NCBI GenBank assembly: GCA_022820805.1
Contig: JAJEEV010000041.1
Span: 1 to 64,000 of the forward strand
DNA length: 64,000 nt
Source of the DNA: Acidimicrobiia bacterium
GTDB taxonomy: Bacteria > Actinomycetota > Acidimicrobiia > Acidimicrobiales > Aldehydirespiratoraceae
Reading direction: 5' to 3'
Below are positions 55,858 to 64,000 of the stretch, piece by piece. Below the pieces are notes generated by a model. The model did not search any database. It was not told the DNA's origin and was given only the letters and a program-made list of their open reading frames with translations. Within the stretch, counting starts at the first letter, position 1, and the number at the start of each line of letters is the position of its first letter. Both the position numbers and the translations under genes were made by a program.

Positions 55858-58800
55858 ATGACCGACTCGATCCGTGCCGAGGCGGGCGACGAGCTTGGCA
55901 CCAACGCCTGGATCGTCGACGAGATGCGAGATCTGTGGGCGGCCGACCCGGCATCGGTGGACGAGGCCTGGCGGGCTCTGTTCGAGGGCGAGACGCCGGA
56001 CTCGCCGATCACCGGGACCGACCCCCCGGCCGCGACCGCCGCGCCCCGCACCACGATCGACACGACGGCCACCGACGTGACCGCGCCGCCGGCACCGGCC
56101 GCCGGGCGAGCACCGCCCGCGCCGCCCGCCGCGGACGAACCCTCGCCTCTCGCGGGCCAGCCCCGGAAGCGGCGCTCCCCGAAACCGGAGCCGGCATCCG
56201 ACGACGCCCCCGTCGGAGAGCCGATCAGGGGCGTCGGAGCCCGGATCGTGGCCAACATGGAGGCCAGCCTGGCCGTTCCCACCGCCACCAGCTTCCGCGA
56301 GGTCCCGGCCAAGCTCCTCGAGGTCAACCGCAAGATCCTCAACGGCCACCTCGGCCGCAAGATGGTCCGCAAGGTCTCGTTCACGCACCTCATCGGCTAC
56401 GCGGTGGTGAGAGCCATCACCGGCACGGTCCCGGCGATGAACAACATCTACGCCACCGACGCGGCCGGCAAGCCCAGGATCGTGCGACCCGAGCACATCG
56501 GCCTCGGGATCGCGGTCGACATCGCCCGCGACGACGGCACCCGCTCGCTGATGGTGCCGTGCATCCGCGACGCCGACACCCTCGACTTCGCGGCCTTCGT
56601 CGAGCGTTACGACGAGCAGATCGCCAAGATCCGCGAGAACCGCCTGACCGCCGACGACATGGCCGGCGTGACCGTCACCATCACCAACCCCGGCACCATC
56701 GGCACCCAGCACTCCGTGCCCCGGCTGATGACCGGGCAGGGAACCATCGTCGGAGTCGGGGCGCTGGCGTTCCCCACCGAGTACGAGGCCGCCGACCCCT
56801 CCCTGCTGGCGGACCTGGGCGTCAGCAAGCTGGTGACGATCAGCAGCACCTACGACCACCGTGTCATCCAGGGGGCCGAGTCGGGGATATTCCTGCAGAG
56901 GGTCCACGACCTGCTGCTGGGCGCCGACGACTTCTACGACCAGGCCTTCCGGGCGCTGCACATCCCCTACGAGGCCGTGAAGTGGCGGCGCGACTTCAAC
57001 CCGGTGGACCGCGAGGCGGCCATGCTCGAGAAGCAGGCCAAGGTCAACCAGCTCATCAACCAGTACCGGGTGCGGGGCCATCTGATCGCCGACCTCAACC
57101 CGCTGCGCGACGAGGCGCCCGAGATGCACGCCGAGCTCGACCCGGCCACCTACGGGCTGACCATCTGGGACCTCGACCGCGAGTTCCTGACCGGCAGCGA
57201 GACCGGCATCTACGCCACGGTGGGCGGGACGCGCCGGATGAAGCTGGGCGACCTGCTGGGCGTGCTGCGCGACGCCTACTGCCGCACCGTCGGCGTCGAG
57301 TACATGCACATCCAGGAGCCCGACGAGAAGCGGTGGATCCAGGAGCAGATCGAGGGGGCCGACACAGACCTCAAGAGCGAGGACCAGCGCCGCATCCTCA
57401 GCAAGCTCAACGCAGCCGAGGCCCTCAGCAGCTTCCTGGGAACCAAGTACGTCGGGCAGAAGCGCTTCGGCCTGGAGGGGGCCGAGTCGACCATCCCGCT
57501 GCTGGACGCGGTGCTGACCTGCGCGGCCGACGAGCCCCTGGCCGAAGTGGTGATGGGCATGGCCCACCGGGGCCGGCTGAACGTGCTCGTCAACCTGGTG
57601 GGCAAGAACTACCACGAGCTGTTCAAGGAGTTCGAGGGGGCCATCACCGAGGACCAGATCCAGGGCAGCGGCGACGTGAAGTACCACCTCGGCCAGATCG
57701 GCGCCTACGAGAGCCCGTCGGGCAAGCACCTGCTGGTCGAGTTGGCCGCCAACCCCTCGCACCTGGAGGCGGTCGACCCGGTGGTGGTGGGCATGGCCCG
57801 GGCCCGGATGGACAACATCCCCCCCGAGAGCAGCTACGGCGCCTACCCGGTGATGCCCCTGCTGATCCACGGTGACGCCGCCTTCGCCGGCCAGGGCGTG
57901 GTGGCAGAGACCTTCAACCTGAGCCTCATCAGGGGGTACCGGGTCGGCGGCACCATCCACCTGGTGATCAACAACCAGCTCGGATTCACCACCACCCCGG
58001 ACGCGGCCCGCTCCACCCAGTACTCGACCGACGTGGCCAAGATGGTCGGCGCGCCGATCTTCCATGTGAACGGCGACGATCCCGAGGCTTGCGTGCGGGC
58101 CGCCCGCCTGGCCTTCGCCTACCGCCAGCGGTTCAACAAGGACGTCGTGATCGACATGATCTGCTACCGGCGCCACGGCCACAACGAGGGCGACGACCCC
58201 AGTTACACGCTGCCCGAGATGTACCGGCGCATCGACGCCAAGCCCACCGTCCGCACCCAGTACCGGGAGTCGCTGCTGAAGCGGGGCGACATCACCGAAG
58301 AGGAGGCCGACGCCGCCCTGGCCGAGTTCCGCGAGCAGCTGCAGGCCGCCCTCGACGAGACCCGCGACGCCTCGCCCGGCCACAACATCCGGGCCCGACG
58401 CCCGCCGGAGCCGATGGGCGTGCTCCCCCACGTCCGCACCTCCATCGACTCGGTCACCGTGGAGCGCATCTACCAGGCGCTGAACACCGTGCCCGAGGGC
58501 TTCACCATCCACCCGAAGCTGGCCAGGCAGTTCGAGCAGCGCAACAAGATGTTCCGGGCGGGCCAGTTCGACTGGGGGCTGGGCGAGGCCATGGCCTTCG
58601 GCTCGCTGCTGATGGAGAACACCTCCGTCCGCCTCAGCGGCCAGGACAGCCGCAGGGGGACCTTCTCGCACCGGCACTCCACCCTGGTGGACTACGAGAC
58701 CGGCGAGGAGTACGTGCCGCTGTCGCCATTGTGCGAGCGCGACGCCGACCTGTGGATCTACGACTCGTTGCTGTCGGAGTACGCCGCACTGGGCTTCGAG

Positions 58801-59604
58801 TACGGCTACGCGGTGGCCAAGCCCGAGGCCCTGGTCATGTTGGAGGCCCAGTTCGGCGACTTCGCCAACGGCGCCCAAATCATCATCGACCAGTTCATCG
58901 TGGCGGCCGAGGACAAGTGGGACCAGCACTGCGGGATCGTGCTGCTGCTGCCCCACGGCATGGAGGGGCAGGGCCCGGAGCACTCGTCGGCGCGCATCGA
59001 GCGGTTCCTGACGCTGGCCGCGGAGGACAACATGCACGTGTGCCAGCCCACGACCGCGGGGCAGTACTTCCACCTGCTGCGCCGCCAGATGATCCACCGC
59101 GTCCGCAAGCCCATGATCGTGTTCACGCCCAAGTCGCTGCTGCGCTCCAGGGCGGCCCGCACCAAGGTCGCCGACCTCTCGTCGGGCACGTTCGAGGAGG
59201 TGCTCGGCGACCCGGCCGCAGAGGCCGGCGACATCGACGCCGACGCGGTCACCAGAGTGGTGTTCTGCAGCGGCAAGGTGGCCTACCCGGCTATGGAACT
59301 GCGCGACGAGCGCAAGGCTCCCCTGGCGGTGTGCCGGGTCGAGCAGCTCTTCCCGTGGCCGTACGGGGCGGTCGACTACGAGCTGCGCAGGTACCCCAAC
59401 GCCACCGAGATCGTCTGGCTGCAGGAAGAGCCCGAGAACATGGGCGCCTGGAACGGCATCAAGGGTCGGCTCTATGAGGCCCACGGCGACGACTACCGGA
59501 TCCGGCGGGTCAGCCGCCCGGAGTCGGGCAGCCCCGCGGGCGGCAGCCCCACCGTCCACGGCCAGGAGCAGCAGGACCTGCTCGAAGCCGCGGTGCTGGC
59601 CTGA
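55858..59604 (+). CDS. kgd: Multifunctional 2-oxoglutarate decarboxylase/dehydrogenase E1 with fused E2 domain (Kgd/OdhA type)
   Basis: The product is 1248 aa, close to mycobacterial Kgd. The N-terminal helix (DELGTNAWIVDEMRDLW) and a Pro/Ala linker (about 55-120) precede an E2-type succinyltransferase domain (about 125-350; catalytic His in YDHRVIQGAESG). No lipoyl domain is present, as in Kgd. The thiamine-diphosphate E1 part follows: VVMGMAHRGRLNVLVN, HGDAAFAGQGVVAETFNLS, GTIHLVINNQLGFTT, RRHGHNEGDDPSYT and the transketolase-like C-terminus. It feeds 2-oxoglutarate into the TCA cycle. In actinobacteria a forkhead-domain protein (GarA/OdhI) inhibits it; none is in the window. Confidence 0.96.
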   Translation: MTDSIRAEAGDELGTNAWIVDEMRDLWAADPASVDEAWRALFEGETPDSPITGTDPPAATAAPRTTIDTTATDVTAPPAPAAGRAPPAPPAADEPSPLAGQPRKRRSPKPEPASDDAPVGEPIRGVGARIVANMEASLAVPTATSFREVPAKLLEVNRKILNGHLGRKMVRKVSFTHLIGYAVVRAITGTVPAMNNIYATDAAGKPRIVRPEHIGLGIAVDIARDDGTRSLMVPCIRDADTLDFAAFVERYDEQIAKIRENRLTADDMAGVTVTITNPGTIGTQHSVPRLMTGQGTIVGVGALAFPTEYEAADPSLLADLGVSKLVTISSTYDHRVIQGAESGIFLQRVHDLLLGADDFYDQAFRALHIPYEAVKWRRDFNPVDREAAMLEKQAKVNQLINQYRVRGHLIADLNPLRDEAPEMHAELDPATYGLTIWDLDREFLTGSETGIYATVGGTRRMKLGDLLGVLRDAYCRTVGVEYMHIQEPDEKRWIQEQIEGADTDLKSEDQRRILSKLNAAEALSSFLGTKYVGQKRFGLEGAESTIPLLDAVLTCAADEPLAEVVMGMAHRGRLNVLVNLVGKNYHELFKEFEGAITEDQIQGSGDVKYHLGQIGAYESPSGKHLLVELAANPSHLEAVDPVVVGMARARMDNIPPESSYGAYPVMPLLIHGDAAFAGQGVVAETFNLSLIRGYRVGGTIHLVINNQLGFTTTPDAARSTQYSTDVAKMVGAPIFHVNGDDPEACVRAARLAFAYRQRFNKDVVIDMICYRRHGHNEGDDPSYTLPEMYRRIDAKPTVRTQYRESLLKRGDITEEEADAALAEFREQLQAALDETRDASPGHNIRARRPPEPMGVLPHVRTSIDSVTVERIYQALNTVPEGFTIHPKLARQFEQRNKMFRAGQFDWGLGEAMAFGSLLMENTSVRLSGQDSRRGTFSHRHSTLVDYETGEEYVPLSPLCERDADLWIYDSLLSEYAALGFEYGYAVAKPEALVMLEAQFGDFANGAQIIIDQFIVAAEDKWDQHCGIVLLLPHGMEGQGPEHSSARIERFLTLAAEDNMHVCQPTTAGQYFHLLRRQMIHRVRKPMIVFTPKSLLRSRAARTKVADLSSGTFEEVLGDPAAEAGDIDADAVTRVVFCSGKVAYPAMELRDERKAPLAVCRVEQLFPWPYGAVDYELRRYPNATEIVWLQEEPENMGAWNGIKGRLYEAHGDDYRIRRVSRPESGSPAGGSPTVHGQEQQDLLEAAVLA

Positions 59605-59665
59605 CCCCGCGAACGCGGCCACCCCGCCCGATGGCAACGCCGCCCTGCCACCGCAGCCTGCGCCC

Positions 59666-60436
59666 ATGCCGGTGAGTGCTGAGCACCGGATCGCCGACGA
59701 CCATCGCCTGGCGGCCGACCTGGCTCGCCGGGCCGGTGAGCTGCTGGTCGGGCTGAGGGCGCGGCTGGCCGCAGACGGGGCTCCCGCCGCGGTGGTGCGG
59801 GCCACCGGCGACCGTCAGGCTCACGAGCTGCTGGCCAACGAGCTGGCCGCGGCCCGCCCGGGCGACGCCGTGCTGTCGGAGGAGGGCGCCGACGACGCGG
59901 GCCGGCTCGACGCCGAGCGGGTGTGGGTGGTCGACCCGCTCGACGGCACCCGGGAGTACTCCGAGCCGGGCCGCACCGACTGGGCGGTGCACGTGGCGCT
60001 GGTCATCGGCGAGCGCCCGGCCGCCGGTGCGGTGGCCCTGCCCGCGCTGGGACTGACCCTGTCGACCGCGGACCCTCCCCCGCTTACGGCGGCCCGGACC
60101 GGACCGCCCCGCCTCGTGGTGTCGCGTTCACGCCCCCCGCACCAGGCCAAGGTCGTGGCCGGCGCGCTGGGCGCCGAGGTGGTGCCGCTGGGCTCGGCCG
60201 GCGCCAAGGCCATGGCCGTGGTCCGGGGCGAGGCCGACCTCTACGTCCATGCCGGCGGCCAGTACGAATGGGACTCGTGCGCGCCGGTGGCCGTGGCTCG
60301 GGCCGCGGGCTGCACCGCCACCCGCCTCGACGGCACGCCGCTGCGCTACAACCAGCCCGACCCCTACCTGCCCGACCTAGTGATCTGCCGCCCCGAGCTC
60401 ACCGAAGCGGTGCTCGCCGCGCTGGCCGCCGCATGA
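59666..60436 (+). CDS. cysQ: 3'(2'),5'-bisphosphate nucleotidase CysQ / inositol-phosphatase family
   Basis: The product is 256 aa. Metal-site motifs are LSEEGADDAGRLDAERVWVVDPLDGTREYSE and, near the C-terminus, QYEWDSCAPVAVARAAGC. Both match mycobacterial CysQ (Rv2131c), which hydrolyses 3'-phosphoadenosine 5'-phosphate from sulfate assimilation and also fructose-1,6-bisphosphate or inositol phosphate. The ATG at 59666 is chosen; an open frame upstream overlaps kgd. It lies 61 nt after kgd, probably in the same transcript. Confidence 0.9.
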   Translation: MPVSAEHRIADDHRLAADLARRAGELLVGLRARLAADGAPAAVVRATGDRQAHELLANELAAARPGDAVLSEEGADDAGRLDAERVWVVDPLDGTREYSEPGRTDWAVHVALVIGERPAAGAVALPALGLTLSTADPPPLTAARTGPPRLVVSRSRPPHQAKVVAGALGAEVVPLGSAGAKAMAVVRGEADLYVHAGGQYEWDSCAPVAVARAAGCTATRLDGTPLRYNQPDPYLPDLVICRPELTEAVLAALAAA

Positions 60437-60492
60437 CCGCTCGGACGCCGGCGGTCCAGATCCCGAGGTCCGGCGGACTCCCCGCCGGTTGC

Positions 60493-60498
60493 TAGGGT
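60493..60498 (+). promoter_or_regulatory. Leaderless promoter -10 (TAGGGT) of the SDR gene
   Basis: TAGGGT followed by 6 nt and then GTG at 60505, the same sequence and spacing as xthA. Confidence 0.5.
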
Positions 60499-60504
60499 CA
60501 CCCG

Positions 60505-61284
60505 GTGCGGCGGTTCGAGAACCAGGTGGTGGTGATCACCGGGTCGGCCACCGGGATCGGGGCGGCCACAGCGCGGCGGTTCGCGGCCGAGGGGGCCTGG
60601 GTGGCCTGTCTCGACATCAACGACGCTGGCAACGAGGCCACCGCGGCGGCGGCCCGGGCCGAGGGGGTCGAGGCGCTGGCGCTGCCCTGCGACGTCCGCT
60701 CCCGGGCCGACCAGCACGGCGCCTTCGAGTTCGTCAAGGGGGCCTGGGGCCGTATCGACGTGCTGGTCGCCTGCGCCGGCATCTACGTCGGCGGACCGCT
60801 GACGGAGATCCCTCTCGACCGGTGGGAGGACATCGTGGCCGTCAACCTGACCGGGGTCCTCATCTCCAACAGCCTGGCCGCGCCGGTCATGATCACCCAG
60901 GGGCGGGGCTCGATCATCAACATCGCCTCCATGGCGGCCAAGACGAGCTGGCCCTATTCGGCGGAGTACTCGGGCACCAAGAGCGGCGTGGTGGGCATCA
61001 CCCGCTCGGCTGCCATGGAACTGGGTCCCCACGGCATCACCGTCAACGCGGTGTGCGCGGGCAACACGCTCACCGACATGGTGCGCAAGGTGGCCGGCGA
61101 GGTCGGCGCCACCCTCGGCATGACCGCGGCGGAGTGGCTCGAGATGCGAGCCAACGACACCGCGCTCAAGCGACTGGCCCGACCGGAGGAGATCGCCGGG
61201 GTCGTCGCGTTCCTGGCCAGCGACGACGCCCGTTACCTCACCGGGCAGGCCATAGAGGTCGACGGCGGCCTGGTCCTCAGCTGA
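60505..61284 (+). CDS. Short-chain dehydrogenase/reductase
   Basis: The product is 259 aa, classical SDR. The cofactor site TGSATGIGAATARRF with acidic LDIND suggests NAD. NAG is replaced by CAG (LVACAGIYVGG). The catalytic Ser-Tyr-Lys are in INIASMAAK, YSAEYSGTKSG (Tyr-x-x-x-Lys). C-terminal RLARPEEIAGVVAFLASDDARYLTGQAIEVDGG. The substrate is unknown. It is convergent with the hydroxyacid dehydrogenase gene (41-bp gap without a clear terminator). Confidence 0.93.
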   Translation: MRRFENQVVVITGSATGIGAATARRFAAEGAWVACLDINDAGNEATAAAARAEGVEALALPCDVRSRADQHGAFEFVKGAWGRIDVLVACAGIYVGGPLTEIPLDRWEDIVAVNLTGVLISNSLAAPVMITQGRGSIINIASMAAKTSWPYSAEYSGTKSGVVGITRSAAMELGPHGITVNAVCAGNTLTDMVRKVAGEVGATLGMTAAEWLEMRANDTALKRLARPEEIAGVVAFLASDDARYLTGQAIEVDGGLVLS

Positions 61285-61325
61285 CAGGCCTTTCTTGAAC
61301 GGGGAGGGCGCTGGCGACTGGAGCC

Positions 61326-62333
61326 TCAGGCGATGCGGTCGAGCACGTCGGGCCGGATCTCGTTGACGGCCGGCTCGCCGGCCAGGTAGCGGCGGACCTC
61401 CTCGACGGCCAGCTCCCCCATCCGGTTGCAGTTGTCGATGCAGCCGGCGATGTGGGGGGTGACCACCACGTTCTCGAGGCGGCGCAGCGGGCTGTCCGGT
61501 GCCGGGGGCTCGGGGTCCGTCACGTCGAGGAAGGCGAAGATCCGTCCGGTGGCGAGCTCGTCGATCAGGGCTTCCTCGTCGATGATGCCGCCCCGGGCCG
61601 TGTTGATGAGCACAGCGCCGTCAGCGAGACGGCGCAGAAGGTCGGCGCCGAGCATGTGCCGGGTCTGATCGGTCTCCGGGGCGTGGATCGACACGACGTC
61701 GCTGCGCTCCATCAGCTCGGCGAGTTCGACCCTCTCCACGCCGAGCGACTCCGCCTCGTCGTCGCTGAGATAGGGATCGGCGACCAGGACGGTCACCGAG
61801 AACGGAGCGAGCAGCTCGATCACGTGCCGGCCGACGTTGCCGGCGCCGACCAGGCCCACCGTCGAGCGGTGAAGTTCCCGGGCGTCCCACCGGTCCCAGG
61901 CTGAGCTTTCGCGCCAGCCGCCGTCGCGCACGTGGTTTCCCAGGGGCCAGATGCGCTTGCGGCCCACGATCATCAGACCCAGGGTGGTCTCGGCCACGTC
62001 CCGGGCCAGGGTGACGGCCGCGCTGGTGACCCTGATGCCCCGGTCCCACACCGCGCCGGACACGAAGCGCTTCACGCTGCCGCCCATGTGGGCCATGTGC
62101 CCCAGGCGGGGCGCGGCCGCCACCACGTCGGCGTCGAGCTGGGCCACTCCCCAGCCGGTGATGCAGGCGTCGGCGGCAGCCAGGACGGCCATCAGGTCCT
62201 GCTTGGAGGCCGGCTCGTCGCCGGGGTGGTGCACGACCTCGGCCGCGGCCGCGAGGTCGGCCAGTGCCTCTGCGCTGAACATCCGCCGGTAGTGGGACTG
62301 CCCGATGGTGATGGCGACGGTCGGTCTGGTCAC
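61326..62333 (-). CDS. D-isomer-specific 2-hydroxyacid dehydrogenase
   Basis: The product is 335 aa from the GTG at 62331-62333, which overlaps the kinase stop (GTGA); an earlier start at 62357 is possible. The NAD site is VGLVGAGNVGRHVIELLAPF. Catalytic residues lie in INTARGGIIDEEAL (Arg), FLDVTDPEPPAPDSP (Glu) and TPHIAGCIDNCN (His). The family includes phosphoglycerate, glyoxylate and hydroxypyruvate reductases. Operon context with an FGGY kinase and an aldolase suggests a role in catabolism of a sugar or sugar acid. Confidence 0.9.
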   Translation of the reverse strand: MTRPTVAITIGQSHYRRMFSAEALADLAAAAEVVHHPGDEPASKQDLMAVLAAADACITGWGVAQLDADVVAAAPRLGHMAHMGGSVKRFVSGAVWDRGIRVTSAAVTLARDVAETTLGLMIVGRKRIWPLGNHVRDGGWRESSAWDRWDARELHRSTVGLVGAGNVGRHVIELLAPFSVTVLVADPYLSDDEAESLGVERVELAELMERSDVVSIHAPETDQTRHMLGADLLRRLADGAVLINTARGGIIDEEALIDELATGRIFAFLDVTDPEPPAPDSPLRRLENVVVTPHIAGCIDNCNRMGELAVEEVRRYLAGEPAVNEIRPDVLDRIA

Positions 62334-63559
62334 GCTTCTTCCCCCGAGTACGTCCACCCTAGGGCTGCCGCGGCCAGCCGGGCCGCGCCGACCGCGGGCC
62401 AGCTGGCGTCGGCGCGTGGGACCACCGGCCGGTCGGCCTCGCCGGCGATCATCTCGATCAGCTCATCGAACCGGGTCCCTCCGCCCACCATGACCACGTC
62501 GTCTCCGCCGGAGGCCATCTCTCCCGCCGCTGCGAGCGCCGCTCCCACCTCGCGGGCGCAGGTCTCGAAGACGGCCGTCGCCCTGTCCCCCGGGTTCTGG
62601 GCGATCAACGCTCCCAGCCCGCCCAGGTTGGTGGACGCGGTCCAGCACCCAGTCACCACGTGGGGGCTGAGGTTCAGACCGGGGGGAAGGGCCGCGGCTT
62701 CGGCCCGGTCGGTGACGACGGTCAGGACCCAAGCCGTGCCGGCCGACAGGAACACGTCGCCCGGCTCGACCGCGCCCAGCCCCAGCGCGGCGCAGGCCTG
62801 ATCATGGCCGCCCACCGCCACCGGGGTGCCAGCTTCGAGGCCGAGCGAGGCGGCAGCCTCGCCGGTCAGCACGCCCGTCACCGTGCCGGACTCGCAGATG
62901 GGCGAGAGCACGCCCGGTTCGACGCCGGCGACCCGGCACAGCTCGGGGCTCCAGGTGCGGGTCGACACGTCCATCAACTGCATCCCGGCCGCGTTGGACG
63001 GGTTGGTGGCCCACTGCCCCGTCAATCGGAACATGAGGTAGTCGTCCACGGAGGCCCAGCGGGCAGCCGCGACCCGGTCCCCTCCCCCGTCGGGGTCCGA
63101 GCCGGACGCCTGAAGCCAGGCGATGGTCGGCAGGCCGGCCCCGGGGGCGGGCGCCCAGCCGCTGAGAGCCCTGATCCGGTCGACAACCTCGCGGGACCAG
63201 CCCTGCACCACATCCCGGGATCGGGTGTCCATCCAGGTGAAGGCCACGGTGGCGGGCCCGCCCGGCGGCACCGGGATCACCGAGCCGCTCTGGGCGGCCA
63301 GGGCCAGCGCCTCCACCGTGCTCCCCCGGTCGAGCGCGCCGACCGCGCTCCTGCCCGCGGCGGCCACGGCCCGCCAGATCTCGTCGGGGTCCTGCTCGCT
63401 GCCGCCGGCCGGGGTCGAGCGGGTGGTGATCGGATCGGATCCGGCGGTGGCCAGGATCCGGCCGGCCCGGTCCGCGACAACGGCCTTGGCCGAGGTGGTG
63501 CCCGCGTCCAGTCCCAGGACGACCCCGCCGGACTCGGCGCAGGAGCCGACCCCGCTCAC
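62330..63559 (-). CDS. FGGY-family carbohydrate kinase
   Basis: The product is 409 aa, GTG start. N-terminal phosphate site [25 protein letters not shown]-type [47 protein letters not shown] and the C-terminal [16 protein letters not shown]. It is shorter than classic xylulokinase (about 490 aa). FGGY kinases phosphorylate pentoses, glycerol, gluconate or, in LsrK, autoinducer-2. The gene downstream in transcription order is the dehydrogenase (4-bp overlap); the one upstream is the LsrF-like aldolase (4-nt gap). Confidence 0.92.
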   Translation of the reverse strand: MSGVGSCAESGGVVLGLDAGTTSAKAVVADRAGRILATAGSDPITTRSTPAGGSEQDPDEIWRAVAAAGRSAVGALDRGSTVEALALAAQSGSVIPVPPGGPATVAFTWMDTRSRDVVQGWSREVVDRIRALSGWAPAPGAGLPTIAWLQASGSDPDGGGDRVAAARWASVDDYLMFRLTGQWATNPSNAAGMQLMDVSTRTWSPELCRVAGVEPGVLSPICESGTVTGVLTGEAAASLGLEAGTPVAVGGHDQACAALGLGAVEPGDVFLSAGTAWVLTVVTDRAEAAALPPGLNLSPHVVTGCWTASTNLGGLGALIAQNPGDRATAVFETCAREVGAALAAAGEMASGGDDVVMVGGGTRFDELIEMIAGEADRPVVPRADASWPAVGAARLAAAALGWTYSGEEA

Positions 63560-63563
63560 CGGG

Positions 63564-64000
63564 TCATCCTCCGAGCGTTGCTAGGGCGTCCTCGACACCG
63601 GCGCCGTCGTGCACGACTGCGGCCACAGCCCGGGCCATGGCCGTCGGGTTCTCGCTCTGGAACACGTTGCGGCCCATGGCCACACCGGCCGCGCCGGCAT
63701 CGACGGCGGTGCGGATGTTGGCCAGCGTCGCCGCCTCCGAGCCCTTGGAGCCTCCGAGGATCACCACCGGCGCGAAGGTCGACGCCGTCACCCGGGCGAA
63801 GTCCTCGCAGTACGGCGCCTTTATGAAGTCGGCCCCCAACTCGGCCCCCAGCCGGGCCGCGAAGGCCACCGCGTCGGGGCCCCGGAGCTCCGGCGGAGAG
63901 TCGAACCCTCCGGGCACCATCTCGGCCATCACCGGCAGGTCCGACCGGTGGGCCTCGCCGATGGTGTGGGCCAGGTTGCGCAGCGTTTCCGCCTCCGCGT
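63564..64000 (-). CDS. DeoC/LsrF-family class I aldolase or thiolase (partial, runs off right edge)
   Basis: The C-terminal 145 or so residues are in the window; the frame is open to the edge. [14 protein letters not shown] carries the likely Schiff-base Lys. [35 protein letters not shown] is the phosphate-binding end of a TIM barrel typical of LsrF and archaeal-type fructose-bisphosphate aldolases. LsrF acts on phospho-autoinducer-2; related enzymes cleave fructose 1,6-bisphosphate. With the adjacent FGGY kinase the pair resembles LsrK-LsrF, but no lsr transporter or LsrG is seen. Confidence 0.85.
   Translation of the reverse strand, partial: AEAETLRNLAHTIGEAHRSDLPVMAEMVPGGFDSPPELRGPDAVAFAARLGAELGADFIKAPYCEDFARVTASTFAPVVILGGSKGSEAATLANIRTAVDAGAAGVAMGRNVFQSENPTAMARAVAAVVHDGAGVEDALATLGG

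Noticed and set aside
55663-59805. A 1380-codon open frame antisense to kgd
   Set aside because: It is a shadow frame from GC-rich third positions. Its translation shows no domain and is made of His/Gly/Arg/Val-rich low complexity, while the plus frame encodes a complete Kgd.
61285-61325. Terminator between the SDR gene and the hydroxyacid dehydrogenase
   Set aside because: Only a weak AGGCCT/GAGCCT-type pairing is possible; not enough stem to call.

Overview
The window is about 70% GC and comes from an actinobacterium, most probably of the class Acidimicrobiia or a close relative. The evidence is the rnc-smc-ftsY-ffh-rpsP-rimM-trmD-rplS cluster in actinobacterial order, a SepIVA/DivIVA-type gene beside a YceD gene, a fused E2-E1 2-oxoglutarate enzyme (Kgd), a class I lysyl-tRNA synthetase, a mycothiol-type deacetylase, and frequent leaderless starts (TANNNT followed by 6-7 nt and then ATG or GTG). 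The taxonomic call is inference. No rRNA, tRNA, CRISPR array, IS transposase or prophage was seen.

Layout. 1-6345: a branched-chain-amino-acid-type ABC system built from unusual fusions (LivH-LivM permease; MFS transporter fused to a LivF ATPase), divergent from its lipoprotein binding protein. 6427-10478: xerC, dprA, comM-like ATPase and a mono-haem cytochrome c. 10834-31297: a long leftward housekeeping block, in transcription order fakA, recG, rsmD, coaD, sepIVA-like, yceD, rpmF, plsX, acpP, rnc, a degenerate fpg-like gene, smc, htrA-like, ftsY, ffh, rpsP, khpA, rimM, trmD, rplS, yraN. This block covers fatty-acid/phospholipid supply, ribosome maturation, SRP targeting and chromosome organisation. 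31334-40389: a cold-shock-like protein, ATP-type PEP carboxykinase, a PIG-L deacetylase, and a lipid or sterol side-chain-like cluster (dehydrogenase, P450, hydrolase, CaiB/AMACR), then an MFS exporter preceded by a leaderless upstream ORF. 40400-44395: thiamine importer thiBPQ under a TPP riboswitch. 44475-55653: polyprenyl glycosyltransferase-GtrA fusion, a secreted plant-type LRR protein, a zincin, class I LysRS with an unexplained C-terminal extension, UvrD-like helicase, cation/proton antiporter-Usp and XthA. 55858-64000: Kgd, CysQ, an SDR, and a dehydrogenase/FGGY kinase/LsrF-like aldolase operon that runs off the right edge.

The most notable signal is a dispersed element about 137 bp long with imperfect terminal inverted repeats. 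It occurs eight times. Every copy lies 0-61 nt upstream of a protein gene, with its conserved core in the same sense as that gene (trmD, rimM, ffh, plsX, recG, thiQ, uvrD, xthA). The core encodes an open micro-frame (REAVARAARERSEQERE). In several copies the stop of a micro-ORF overlaps the next gene's start (ATGA, GTGA, TAATG), or the frame runs into the gene. In the other three copies a TAGGGT promoter lies between element and gene. RimM is bracketed by two copies and appears to carry element-derived residues at both ends. The element looks like a mobile or MITE-like repeat that has become a translational-coupling or expression cassette.
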